A DNA stretch of 32,655 nucleotides from Acidobacteriota bacterium (GCA_009694735.1 SHUG01000019.1:1-32655), one strand, 5' to 3'; shown: positions 17,441 through 25,258, counted from the stretch's first letter. Notes: generated by a model not told the origin, from the letters alone. Program-made: numbers and translations.

Positions 17441-18853
17441 ATGACGATGAGATACGTCGTGGCAAGCATGATCGTTCTATTCGGGTTGGTGTCGCCGGCC
17501 GGGGCGCAACCGGCGCCGGCCGCGGCGCCGACGTTTAACAAGGACGTCGCGCCGATTTTTTTTGCGAACTGCACGAGTTGTCACCGGGCCGGCGAGATGG
17601 CGCCGATGTCGCTGATGACATTTAAGGACGCGCGGCCGTGGGCCCGCTCGATTGCCGCGAACGTAGCCGACGGCACCATGCCGCCATGGCACGCCGATCC
17701 GAAGTATGGGTCGTTCTCGACCGCGCGGACATTGACCGAGGCGCAAAAAGCGACAATCGCCAAGTGGGTGAGCGCCGGTGCGCCGGAAGGCAAGCCGGCG
17801 GACCTGCCCGCCACGCCGACCTACAGCGGCGGCTGGAACATCACGCCCGATGTGGTGCTGTCGATGCAGGAGGACTATCCGATTCCGGCCACCGGCGAGG
17901 TCCAGTACCAGTACTTCGAAGTCCCGGCGAATTTCGCCGAGGATCGCTACATCACGGCGTGGGAGATTCGTCCCGGCGACCGTCAGGCCGTGCACCACAT
18001 GCTCCTGTCCACACGCCCGTCGGCCGATCAGGTCGAGCAGCAGATAAAACGGCAGCAGCAGGCAATGCTCCAGCGGATGCTCGGCGCCCCGGCGGCGAAC
18101 GGCGCGCCGCGCCCGCTACCACCCTTAGCCTTTGAGTGCTGTGTCGAGATCCCCGCAGGACAATCCGGCGGGCGGCCACTGCCGGTCGAGCAGCGCAAGC
18201 CGTTGGGGCCGAACTATCGACCGCGGCCGACCGGCTCGGGTGCCTCAATGGGCGGCTATTCGCCGGGCGGCGCGATCCGCCAGTTCCCCGAGGGCATGGC
18301 CATGCGCCTGCCGGCGGGACACTCGCTCGTGTTCCAGATGCACTACACCACCTACGGCAAGGCGACCACGGACCGGACGACGATCGGATTGAAGTTCGCG
18401 AAGACCCCGCCGAAGACCACTCTTAACACGCTGGCGCTGATCAACGCGTCGCTGTCGATTCCGCCGGGCGCGGCGCATCACCTCGTCGAGAACACGATGA
18501 CGTTCAACCGCGACACGATGCTCTACAGCCTGATCCCGCACACGCACGTGCGCGGCTCGGGATGGCACTACGAGGCAACCTACCAGGACGGCCGCAAGGA
18601 AGTGATCCTGTCAGTGCCGAAGTATGACTTCGACTGGCAGCACGAGTACGTGTTCACCACGCCGCTCATGTTGCCCGCCGGCACGAAGCTCAACGCCAAG
18701 GCCTGGTATAACAACTCGGCCTCGAACAAGTCGAACCCCGATCCCAGCAAGCAGGTGACGTGGGGCGACCAGACGTGGGAAGAGATGATGTACACGAGCA
18801 TCACCTTTAGCTTCGTCGCGGCGCAGGCACCGACAGCTGTCGTTAAACAGTAG
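17441..18853 (+). CDS. Secreted cytochrome c fused to a copper monooxygenase-like (PHM/DBH-fold) domain
   Basis: The protein has 470 residues, with a signal peptide of about 1-22. Residues 30-120 are a cytochrome c-like domain with one heme motif, C44-T-S-C47-H48, followed by the TMPPWHADP segment seen in this family. Residues about 135-465 resemble the copper type II ascorbate-dependent monooxygenase fold, with His groups in RQAVHHMLLS, VFQMHYTTYG, LIPHTHVRGSGWHYEA and FDWQHEYVF. These could form the copper sites, but ligands are inferred. The partner and substrate are unknown. AGGAG lies upstream of ATG 17441; a second ATG is at 17447. It follows the TPR gene closely and ends before a strong hairpin. 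Confidence 0.85.
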   Translation: MTMRYVVASMIVLFGLVSPAGAQPAPAAAPTFNKDVAPIFFANCTSCHRAGEMAPMSLMTFKDARPWARSIAANVADGTMPPWHADPKYGSFSTARTLTEAQKATIAKWVSAGAPEGKPADLPATPTYSGGWNITPDVVLSMQEDYPIPATGEVQYQYFEVPANFAEDRYITAWEIRPGDRQAVHHMLLSTRPSADQVEQQIKRQQQAMLQRMLGAPAANGAPRPLPPLAFECCVEIPAGQSGGRPLPVEQRKPLGPNYRPRPTGSGASMGGYSPGGAIRQFPEGMAMRLPAGHSLVFQMHYTTYGKATTDRTTIGLKFAKTPPKTTLNTLALINASLSIPPGAAHHLVENTMTFNRDTMLYSLIPHTHVRGSGWHYEATYQDGRKEVILSVPKYDFDWQHEYVFTTPLMLPAGTKLNAKAWYNNSASNKSNPDPSKQVTWGDQTWEEMMYTSITFSFVAAQAPTAVVKQ

Positions 18854-18875
18854 TGAGGTCGCGGCTGTGATGGGT

Positions 18876-18904
18876 GGAGGCAACCCCTTCCTGGGGTTGC
18901 CTCC
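18876..18904. terminator. Perfect 12-bp hairpin between convergent genes
   Basis: GGAGGCAACCCC (18876-18887) and GGGGTTGCCTCC (18893-18904) pair perfectly around the loop TTCCT. The hairpin sits between the cytochrome stop (18853) and the amidohydrolase stop (18915). Neither side has a T-run, so it is not a textbook rho-independent terminator, but it can block or stabilise both transcripts. Confidence 0.7.
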
Positions 18905-18914
18905 CTACTTGCAG

Positions 18915-20108
18915 TTATTGCGGCCAGCCCGCCTGAGGCAATCCCTTGAACACTTTCAACGCGGTCTTGTAATACACCTTCTTCAGCACATCGTCGGGCA
19001 GCGCCATCCCGTAGAGCTTCCAGAAGGCGTGGTAGTCGCGGTAATAGTCGAAGTACTCGTCCGCGGTTTCGAACACCCGCCAGTAGTACGGATACTCGTT
19101 GGGCTGGAACGAGTCCTTGCCGAACATGATCCGGTCCGCGTACTTCACGAAGAATTCGCGCGCGGCGCGCGGCTGGCGTCCGAGGTCGTAGAGGATCGCG
19201 CCGGCTTCAATCGTGACATTGGGGAACTCGTCGAGCATCTTCGACGCGCGCGCCAGGTCGTTGGCGTGCCAGCCGAAGTGAGCCGCGACAAAGCGCGTCT
19301 TTGGATGCTTGCGGAAGACGTTGTTCCGCTCGGTGATTAACTGTTCGAAGGTCACCTGGCCCGGCTGGTTGTTGCGCCGATCGGTGAACAGCGACAGCTC
19401 GAGCCATCGTTCGTTCTTGAAGTCTTGCGGCTGGAAGAACTCCTGCGGTTCGGCGGTGTGAATGAAGGCCGGCACGTCCAGCCGCGCGAAGGCCGCCCAC
19501 AGTGGATCCAGTTCTGAGTCGTCGACCTTGAGGCGCGAACCATCGGGTTTGGTGGTGCGCAGACCAAACTGCTTGCCAACCTCGCCGACGCCAATCGCGC
19601 CGGCCTTGATGTCGGCCTCGAGTTGCTTCGCGGCGCGGTCGCCCCAGTCGGGACCGACGTTCCTGAAGTCGATGCCGGCGAGCACGCGAAAGCGCTCCTT
19701 GTGCGGGCTCGCGTTGAGGGCTTCGAGCGTGCGCGTGAGCCGCTCGCCCGATACGTTCTCGGCCACCAGCATCACTTTCAGGTTCAGCGAATCCATCACG
19801 CCGATGACACGGTTGATGGCGTCGGGCGTGGTGAGGTTACCCGGGTGGCCGTGCACGTCGACCGCCGGAAACCTGGCCTTGGGCACCTTGTGTTCCGCCG
19901 TGACTAACGTGGATCGCGGGCGGTAGTCGAGAATGCTCGGCGGCGGCTCCGAGGGCGGCTGGCAACGACCTGGCCTGACCTCCGTGGTGCCGGGCGGGCA
20001 GTCCTGCCCGGGCGTGACCTGGGTGCCGCCGCGCATGCCCTGCGCAGCCATCGCGCCGCTGAGGGCGCCGCTGGCGAGAAGAGCGACGATGATTCGGGAT
20101 CTGTTCAT
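18915..20108 (-). CDS. Secreted amidohydrolase-family (amidohydrolase_2) protein
   Basis: The protein has 397 residues from ATG 20108. This start gives a good signal peptide (MNRSRIIVALLASGALSGAM); a GTG 33 nt upstream would only add a hydrophilic stretch. A Pro-rich linker with C-P-P-G-T-T and P-G-R-C-Q-P follows. The TIM-barrel metal motifs are AVDVHGHPGN near residue 80, FIHTAEP in the middle, VAAHFGWHAND and the final RIMFGKDSFQPNEYPYYWRV. This is the amidohydrolase_2 group, which includes decarboxylases and lactonases acting on cyclic compounds. The periplasmic location suggests a scavenging or degradative role, with unknown substrate. Confidence 0.88.
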   Translation of the reverse strand: MNRSRIIVALLASGALSGAMAAQGMRGGTQVTPGQDCPPGTTEVRPGRCQPPSEPPPSILDYRPRSTLVTAEHKVPKARFPAVDVHGHPGNLTTPDAINRVIGVMDSLNLKVMLVAENVSGERLTRTLEALNASPHKERFRVLAGIDFRNVGPDWGDRAAKQLEADIKAGAIGVGEVGKQFGLRTTKPDGSRLKVDDSELDPLWAAFARLDVPAFIHTAEPQEFFQPQDFKNERWLELSLFTDRRNNQPGQVTFEQLITERNNVFRKHPKTRFVAAHFGWHANDLARASKMLDEFPNVTIEAGAILYDLGRQPRAAREFFVKYADRIMFGKDSFQPNEYPYYWRVFETADEYFDYYRDYHAFWKLYGMALPDDVLKKVYYKTALKVFKGLPQAGWPQ

Positions 20109-20227
20109 GGATGACCGCTGGGTGTGACCGGGTTGCTTCACAATCTCACACTTACCCGCCCTGATCCAGCGCGGCCGGCCCTGGCCCCAGAAGCGCGGCC
20201 GAGTGCCAGCGCGAAGGGGGGCTTGGC

Positions 20228-21034
20228 TTGTACTGGGCGGTCGCCGGTCTGCTGATCGGTTTCGTCGTGGCCCAGGCCCCCAAGGTCGCGGCGCAGTGGG
20301 AGCGTGCCGTGGTGTTTCGGCTCGGCCGCTACACCGGGCTGCGCGGGCCCGGCCTGTTCTGGATTGTTCCGTTCGTCGAGACGCTGCCGGCCACGATCGA
20401 CCAACGCGTGGTCACGACCGGCTTTGCCGCCGAGCAGACCCTGACCGCCGATACGGTGCCGGTCAATGTCGACGCGGTGTTGTTCTGGATGGTGCACGAT
20501 GCCGAAAAGGCCGCACTCGAAGTGCAGAATTTCCGCAATGCCGTCAGTTGGGCGGCGCAGACCGCGCTGCGCGACATCATCGGGCGGACCTCGCTGTCGG
20601 ACTTGTTGCGTGGCCGCGAACAGATCGAAGACGACCTGCAGCGGATCATCGACGCGCGCACCAATCCCTGGGGCGTGACGGTGCAGTCCGTCGACATGCG
20701 CGACATCGTCATTCCGGCCTCACTGCAGGACGCCATGTCGCGCGAAGCGCAGGCGACGCGAGAGAAACAAGCGCGCGTCATCCTGAGCCAGGCCGAGGTG
20801 GAGATTGCGCGCAGTTTCGCAACCGCGTCGCAGTCGTACCAGAACAACCCGGTGGCGCTGCAGCTGCGAGCCATGAACATGCTGTACGAAGGGCTGAAGG
20901 AACGTGGGGGACTAATGGTGGTGCCCAGTTCCGCCGTCGAATCGCTCGGCATGGGTGGACTGATGGGCGCCGCCGCGATGGGCCAGGCACACTTGGCTGC
21001 GTCGGCGAAGCCGCTCCCTCCAGGCCAGGACTGA
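20228..21034 (+). CDS. Slipin (SPFH/band 7 stomatin-like membrane protein)
   Basis: The protein has 268 residues. A short N-terminal membrane segment is followed by the SPFH domain: QWERAVVFRLGRYTGLRGPG, LFWIVPFVETLPATIDQRVV, then the NVDAVLFWMVHDAEKA strand and AQTALRDIIGRTSLSDLLRG. A coiled coil (about 175-225) contains AMSREAQATREKQARVILSQ, and a Gly/Ala/Met tail follows. Slipins oligomerise on membranes and organise microdomains. The start is TTG 20228 with an AAGGGGGG ribosome-binding site 6 nt upstream. The NfeD partner often found beside slipins is absent here. Confidence 0.9.
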   Translation: MYWAVAGLLIGFVVAQAPKVAAQWERAVVFRLGRYTGLRGPGLFWIVPFVETLPATIDQRVVTTGFAAEQTLTADTVPVNVDAVLFWMVHDAEKAALEVQNFRNAVSWAAQTALRDIIGRTSLSDLLRGREQIEDDLQRIIDARTNPWGVTVQSVDMRDIVIPASLQDAMSREAQATREKQARVILSQAEVEIARSFATASQSYQNNPVALQLRAMNMLYEGLKERGGLMVVPSSAVESLGMGGLMGAAAMGQAHLAASAKPLPPGQD

Positions 21035-21040
21035 GGCTGG

Positions 21041-21079
21041 TTGACCAACTTGACCAGACTGATGCGACGACGGTATCGT
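21041..21079 (+). promoter_or_regulatory. Probable VapBC promoter with TTGACCA direct repeat
   Basis: TTGACCA occurs twice in direct repeat with a 9-bp period, at 21041 and 21050. The second copy serves as a -35 (TTGACC, 21050-21055), 18 nt from a possible -10 (TATCGT, 21074-21079). The start would fall within a few bases of the antitoxin ATG at 21087, giving a leaderless mRNA. This agrees with the absence of a Shine-Dalgarno sequence there. The direct repeat could be the VapBC operator. Confidence 0.4.
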
Positions 21080-21086
21080 GGTCGGT

Positions 21087-21329
21087 ATGGGGAAGCTGTT
21101 CAATCTCTACGAAGCGAAGACGCAGTTGTCGGCGCTCGTCGACGAGGCCGCGGCGGGCACCGAGATCATTATCGCCAAGGCCGGCAAGCCCTTGGCGAAG
21201 CTCGTCCCGTTTCGTGAGTCTGCGCGGCGCAAGCCGGGACGGGCGAAAGGCCTGGTGTGGATCAGCGACGACTTTGATGCTCCGTTGCCGGCCGACTTGC
21301 AGGCGGCGTTCGACGGCGACTCGGAATGA
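21087..21329 (+). CDS. Phd/YefM-type antitoxin (VapB)
   Basis: The protein has 80 residues. Residues 1-45 form the Phd/YefM DNA-binding fold: FNLYEAKTQLSALVDEAAAG then TEIIIAKAGKPLAKLVPF. The tail after R-K-P-G-R-A-K-G-L is the toxin-wrapping part, with DDFDAPLPADLQAAF being very typical of PIN-toxin partners. ATG 21087 is chosen; a GTG 9 nt upstream is also in frame. The gene's TGA overlaps the toxin ATG (ATGA), so the two are coupled. The antitoxin should bind and silence the toxin and repress the operon. Confidence 0.85.
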   Translation: MGKLFNLYEAKTQLSALVDEAAAGTEIIIAKAGKPLAKLVPFRESARRKPGRAKGLVWISDDFDAPLPADLQAAFDGDSE

Positions 21330-21700
21330 GGCTGCTGCTCGACACGCATGTCGTGCTGTGGTGGCAGACCGACGACCGCCGGCTGGGGCGCGAAGCTCGC
21401 CAGGCCATTGCCACGGCCGACATCGTGTGGGTGAGCGCGGTTTCGGGATGGGAAGCCTCGATCAAGGCCGCCCGCGGACGTTTGCGGCTCGACGAAAAGT
21501 TTCGGATGCTCGTGGCGGCCGACGACTTCACCGAGCTGCCCGTTTCGTTGGCCCACGCGGAGCGGCTGCTCGACTTGCCTCCGCATCATGCCGATCCGTT
21601 CGATCGCCTGCTTGTCGCCCAGGCCCTGGTCGAGAAGGCCACATTGGTCACTCACGATCGCGCCATCGAACCGTACGGCGCGCCGGTCATCTGGACCTAG
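21326..21700 (+). CDS. vapC: PIN-domain ribonuclease toxin (VapC)
   Basis: The 124-residue protein is one PIN domain. The acidic metal-binding residues are D6 in LLLDTHVVLWW, E43 in VSGWEASIKAARGRL, D90 or D93 in HHADPFDRLLVAQA, and D111 in VTHDRAIEPYG. The set is complete, so the toxin is probably active as a Mg-dependent RNase that cuts tRNA, rRNA or mRNA. The LLLDTHVVLWW start and the 'P-H-H-x-D-P-F-D-R-L-L' block are hallmarks of the group paired with Phd-type antitoxins. It starts inside the antitoxin stop codon. Confidence 0.92.
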   Translation: MRLLLDTHVVLWWQTDDRRLGREARQAIATADIVWVSAVSGWEASIKAARGRLRLDEKFRMLVAADDFTELPVSLAHAERLLDLPPHHADPFDRLLVAQALVEKATLVTHDRAIEPYGAPVIWT

Positions 21701-21712
21701 GGATCACGTGAA

Positions 21713-21730
21713 CTCCGGCTGAAGCCGGAG
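21713..21730. terminator. Hairpin between VapC and the convergent CoA-transferase gene
   Basis: CTCCGGC and GCCGGAG pair around TGAA (stem of 7, or 8 with a 2-nt loop). The hairpin sits in the 32-nt gap between the two stop codons. It is followed by GGCTACA; this GGCTACA/TGTAGCC flank with a CCGG hairpin looks like a dispersed short palindrome, which a genome search would settle. It may serve as a two-way terminator. Confidence 0.5.
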
Positions 21731-21732
21731 GG

Positions 21733-22923
21733 CTACATGACCGCGCCGGCGTAGCGGAGCTGCTCGATCTCGTCGTTGCTGTAGCCGGCGTTGGCGAGCA
21801 CATCGTCCGTGTGTTCGCCGAGCATCGGCGCTCGCCGATGGGGGTCGAGCGGCGTCGCCGACATCTTGATCGGAGTACCGATCGTCCGCAGGCGCCCGAG
21901 CGTGGGATGGTCAACCTCCAGCGTCATCTCACGGGCGACGGCTTGCGGCGTCGCCAGGGCGTCTTCGTAATTCAGGATCGGTCCGCACGGAATACCTGCC
22001 GCGTCCAGGCGTTCGAGCCAGGTGGCGCGGGTGGCCGTGGCGGTGACCTCGTCGATCAAGGCGGCGAGTTCGGACCGGTGCTGCACGCGCAGATGGTTGG
22101 TTGAGAATCGTGCGTCGGTGGCCCATTCGGCATGCCCGAGCACGGTGGTCAGCTTGGCGAAGTTGCGATCGTTGGCCGCGCCGATGGTGAGGTAGCCGTC
22201 CGAGCATGAGAACGCCTGGTAGGGCGCCGTCAGTCGATGCGCAGATCCGATCGGCCCCGGGATGTGCCCGGTCGTGACGTAGTCGGTCACCTCCCACACG
22301 GATAGCGCCAGGCCGGCATCCACCAGCGACGTGTCGATGTGCTGACCACGGCCCGATTGCCCGCGGTGATGCAGCGCGCCAAGGATGCCAATTGAAGCAA
22401 AGAGTCCGGCGCCCAAGTCGGTGAGCGGCACCCCCGTCTTGACCGGCGGCCCGCCCGGCGTGCCGGTGACCGACATGATGCCCGACAGGCCCTGCGCGAT
22501 CAGGTCGAAGCCGCCCTTTGACGCCCACGGCCCGGTCTGGCCGTGCCCGGAGATGGAGGCGTAGATGAGTCGCGGGTTCTCGGCCGACAAAGTCGGGTAG
22601 TCGAGGCCCAGCCGGGTCATGACGCCGGGCCGGTAGTTTTCGACCAGGATGTCGGCGCCTCGGGCCAGGTGCGTGAAGACCTCGCGGCCCTTGTCTTTCG
22701 TGAGGTCGAGCACAATGCCAAGCTTGCCGCGGTTCACGGCGTTGAACGCGGCACTGTCGCTGCCCTTGGCGCCGGCCATCACCCGCGTGGAGTCGCCGGC
22801 CGGTGGCTCCACTTTGATCACGCGCGCGCCCATGTCCGCCAGTAACATCGCGCAATACGGGCCGGCCATGACCTGCGTCGTATCGAGAACCATTATGCCT
22901 TCGAGCAATCTAGTCTGGGACAT
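21733..22923 (-). CDS. Family III (CaiB/BaiF-type) CoA-transferase
   Basis: The protein has 396 residues. The N-terminal signature is LLEGIMVLDTTQVMAGPYCA, then MLLADMGARVIKVEPPAGD. The catalytic aspartate is D169 in GVPLTDLGAG, the position known from formyl-CoA transferase. Further family motifs are VENYRPGVMTRLGLDY, YASISGHGQTGPWASKGGFD and GRGQHIDTSLVDAG. The enzyme moves CoA between carboxylic acids. ATG 22923 is used because the conserved LLEGI lies upstream of the next Met at 22893. The 5' end therefore overlaps the divergent hydratase-family gene by 29 bp. The two products probably act on the same acyl-CoA; the acid is unknown. Confidence 0.93.
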   Translation of the reverse strand: MSQTRLLEGIMVLDTTQVMAGPYCAMLLADMGARVIKVEPPAGDSTRVMAGAKGSDSAAFNAVNRGKLGIVLDLTKDKGREVFTHLARGADILVENYRPGVMTRLGLDYPTLSAENPRLIYASISGHGQTGPWASKGGFDLIAQGLSGIMSVTGTPGGPPVKTGVPLTDLGAGLFASIGILGALHHRGQSGRGQHIDTSLVDAGLALSVWEVTDYVTTGHIPGPIGSAHRLTAPYQAFSCSDGYLTIGAANDRNFAKLTTVLGHAEWATDARFSTNHLRVQHRSELAALIDEVTATATRATWLERLDAAGIPCGPILNYEDALATPQAVAREMTLEVDHPTLGRLRTIGTPIKMSATPLDPHRRAPMLGEHTDDVLANAGYSNDEIEQLRYAGAVM

Positions 22924-23674
22924 CAACGGATCCGTCGGAGTGGTGACCTTCAATCGCCCCGAGGCGCGCAACGCGCTGACGTGGGACATGTACGACGCAC
23001 TCGTCGCGGCGTGCGAGACGGCCGAAGCGACCGGCGACGTGCGTGTGCTCATCATACGCGGAGCCGGGGGCGCCTTCGCGGCCGGTACCGACATCTCCCA
23101 GTTCCGCGAGTTTGCGAACGGCGATGCCGGCGTGGCGTACGAGCGGCGCCTGGACGCGGTGATCGACCGCATTGAGCGCCTGGGCATTCCGACCATCGCC
23201 GAGGTCGACGGCGCCGCGGTTGGCGGCGGCTGCGCGATCGCCATGGCATGCGATCTCCGCATGTGTTCCGAGCGCGCGCGCTTCGGCGTGCCGGTGTCGC
23301 GCACTCTGGGCAATTGCCTGTCCATGGCCAATACGGCGCGAATGGTGGACCTGCTGGGCCTTTCCGCCACGCGAGACCTGCTGCTGACCGGGCGGCTGAT
23401 TGATGCCAACGAAGCCTACGCCCGCGGCGTGGCCCACGTGGTGCTGCCGGTGGACGAACTCGAAGCCGCGACCATCAAGGTGGCGGTCGAGTTATCGACC
23501 CGCGCGCCGAGCACGATCAAGGCGACCAAGGCGATGCTCTTGCGGCTGCGCGATCACCGTCGCCCTCCCGCCGGGTCAGCCGACGACATCCTGCGCGCGT
23601 GTTACGGCAGCGCTGATTTCAAGGAGGGCGTCGCAGCCTTTCTGGAACGCCGCAAGCCTCGTTTCTGGGCCTGA
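22895..23674 (+). CDS. Enoyl-CoA hydratase/isomerase-family protein lacking both classical catalytic Glu
   Basis: The protein has 259 residues with the crotonase fold: GVVTFNRPEARNALTWDMYD, then the oxyanion-hole stretch GAGGAFAAGTDISQF (about 57-70) and VGGGCAIAMACDLRMCS (109-125). The two glutamates of classical hydratases are replaced. The first would be at A114 (GGGCA instead of GGGCE). The second falls in FGVPVSRTLGNCLSMAN (130-146), where the usual P-E becomes P-V. The fold can support isomerase, hydrolase, lyase or decarboxylase chemistry. ATG 22895 lies inside the divergent CoA-transferase gene and no strong ribosome-binding site is seen. Confidence 0.88.
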   Translation: MPSSNLVWDINGSVGVVTFNRPEARNALTWDMYDALVAACETAEATGDVRVLIIRGAGGAFAAGTDISQFREFANGDAGVAYERRLDAVIDRIERLGIPTIAEVDGAAVGGGCAIAMACDLRMCSERARFGVPVSRTLGNCLSMANTARMVDLLGLSATRDLLLTGRLIDANEAYARGVAHVVLPVDELEAATIKVAVELSTRAPSTIKATKAMLLRLRDHRRPPAGSADDILRACYGSADFKEGVAAFLERRKPRFWA

Positions 23675-23761
23675 CCCCGTTTGCGCGTCCGCCAACTTGC
23701 CACCAGCCCCCAAACCGCGCTACCCTGCCACCTCCTTCACCATGATGTTCCGGAGGTTTCG

Positions 23762-24259
23762 ATGAGCAGAAAAATTGCTACGGCCGTGGCGGTTCTCGCC
23801 CTTGCCGGACTGAGCGGCTACTGGCAAGTGGCGGCGAGCCAGGGCAAATCTCAGGCAGAACTGAGAAAGCCATTTGTCGGGAGCTGGCGGCTGGTGTCGA
23901 TCGAGGGCGGCAACAATCCGACCACTCGTGGATCCAAGCCCACGGGCATCATCATGTACGACGCCCATGGCAACATGGCCGCCCAGATCCAGCCGGATCG
24001 GCAGCGGCCGACGTACACCGGGACTCCGAGCCTCGAACAAATGGCCGAACGGATGCGCGGCTACACCGCCTACTTCGGCACTTACACGATCGATGAACAG
24101 GCCGGAACCGTGACGCACCACCGACAAGGGATGTTGGATGCGGGCGCGGTCGACTTCGTCCGCAAGTTCGAGCTCGCGCCGGGCGGGAATCGCATCACGC
24201 TGACGCCGGTTGGCGCCACGGGCACCCCGACGCACCTGACATGGGAGCGAGTGAGATAG
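23762..24259 (+). CDS. Secreted lipocalin-like protein
   Basis: The protein has 165 residues, with a signal peptide of about 1-26 (MSRKIATAVAVLALAGLSGY) and GGAGG at 23752-23756. The body is a small beta-barrel: FVGSWRLVSIEGG, SKPTGIIMYDAHGNMAAQIQ, YTAYFGTYTIDEQAGTVTHH, then DFVRKFELAPGGNRITLTPV. This layout fits the lipocalin-like family used for binding small hydrophobic molecules (Lipocalin_5 type). No ligand can be named. It is convergent with the next gene, and both stop codons lie in one palindrome. Confidence 0.78.
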   Translation: MSRKIATAVAVLALAGLSGYWQVAASQGKSQAELRKPFVGSWRLVSIEGGNNPTTRGSKPTGIIMYDAHGNMAAQIQPDRQRPTYTGTPSLEQMAERMRGYTAYFGTYTIDEQAGTVTHHRQGMLDAGAVDFVRKFELAPGGNRITLTPVGATGTPTHLTWERVR

Positions 24260-24272
24260 TTCGACGAACTAT
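24256..24272. terminator. Palindrome holding the stop codons of two convergent genes
   Basis: ATAGTTCG-A-CGAACTAT is a perfect 17-bp palindrome. The plus-strand gene's TAG (24257-24259) is in the left arm and the minus-strand gene's stop (CTA, 24269-24271) is in the right arm. As RNA it would fold with a 3-nt loop. No long T-run follows. It may be a compact two-way terminator. Confidence 0.45.
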
Positions 24273-25258
24273 TTCGGCGACTTCTTCGCCGCCGTCTCGG
24301 CGGCGGTCTTCTCCTCTGCCCGGTGTCCGCGCAGGATGCCTTCGAGCCCGTAGTTGGCCTCGTGGCACGCGTATTCGTAGATCTCGCCGTCGCTGCGCCG
24401 CACCGGCAGCTCGATGGTCCACGGCTGCGTGAACGTGCTCGGGTCGTGCACCGTGACCCGATACGTGAGGATGTCCTGCGCCCTGCGCGTGAATCGCTCC
24501 ACCAGACGCAGGCGGTCGGTCGATCCGCGGTAATTCGTCTGGTCGGTGAAATTCGTGGTCTCGACCACGAGCGTGTCGCCGTCCCAGCGTCCCACCGAAT
24601 CGCCCATCCAGAAGCGGAGGTGGGCCGGCGGGTGGGGCCGGCCGTCAAGGGGAATGACGCGCGCGTCGTGGATCATCTCCGCGAGAATCACGACGTGATC
24701 CGGTGTCTGCACGATCTGGTAGTTGTTGTTGTAGACCTGCGGCAGCATGGCCGTCGGCACTCCGCGGGTCAGGCAGCGCTCCCAGAGATTCCGATCCTCC
24801 GGGTTGTCGGCGGGACCGCGCAACTTCCGGAGTTCCGCCAGCGCGGCCTGCCGCTGCTGCGCGTCCGTCGTCAAGGCGGGAACGCGGCCGTCGGGAGGAT
24901 CGACGATTAGCGAGGTGCGTCGCGTCGGGACCACCCGGGTACCGCTGTCCCACCAGAAGTCGTTGTAGGCGCGCGCGACGTCCGCGGCGGCGTCGCCGGG
25001 GCGCTGGTCCCGGTTGGTGCGTTCAACGACCACGCGCTCGTAGTCCGCCGCTTCCGCCGCGGTGAAGGACTCTTTGCCGGCCAGCTCGGCGGGCCGCTCG
25101 AGCGGGGTAATGGTCGCGGTGGACCAGGTCCCCGACAGGTCGGCGTGGCCCCACGACGTGCGCGGCGTCTGCCACACCTGACCGGCGAGGCCCGGTTGCA
25201 GCGCCGGGACAAGAGCCATCACCAACAGGACCAAAAACGGAGCCGCGACGCGAGCCAT
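24269..25258 (-). CDS. Secreted protein of unknown function, type common in Acidobacteria
   Basis: The protein has 329 residues with a signal peptide of about 1-26. The start ATG 25258 has an excellent GGAGGTGA ribosome-binding site. Recognisable blocks are SWGHADLSGTWSTATITPLE near the N-terminus, ERCLTRGVPTAMLPQVYNNN and YQIVQTPDHVVILAEMIHDA in the middle, and FWMGDSVGRWDGDTLVVETT toward the C-terminus. The tail is Ala/Lys/Glu-rich. Proteins with this 'GxWDGDTLVVET-N-F' pattern are abundant and secreted in Acidobacteria and related soil bacteria, and none that I know has a proven function. It may be a binding or beta-sheet-rich protein. It lies downstream of the small ORF and the carrier gene. 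Confidence 0.75.
   Translation of the reverse strand: MARVAAPFLVLLVMALVPALQPGLAGQVWQTPRTSWGHADLSGTWSTATITPLERPAELAGKESFTAAEAADYERVVVERTNRDQRPGDAAADVARAYNDFWWDSGTRVVPTRRTSLIVDPPDGRVPALTTDAQQRQAALAELRKLRGPADNPEDRNLWERCLTRGVPTAMLPQVYNNNYQIVQTPDHVVILAEMIHDARVIPLDGRPHPPAHLRFWMGDSVGRWDGDTLVVETTNFTDQTNYRGSTDRLRLVERFTRRAQDILTYRVTVHDPSTFTQPWTIELPVRRSDGEIYEYACHEANYGLEGILRGHRAEEKTAAETAAKKSPK

Noticed and set aside
21183-21210. AAGCCCTTGGCGAAG resembling the REP-like core
   Set aside because: It encodes the conserved G-K-P-L-A-K-L-V segment of the Phd-type antitoxin and lacks the flanking inverted arms.
21733-23674. A carnitine pathway (CaiB/CaiD) reading of the CoA-transferase and hydratase-family pair
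   Set aside because: The families match only at superfamily level, the hydratase homologue lacks the catalytic glutamates, and no other cai genes are present.
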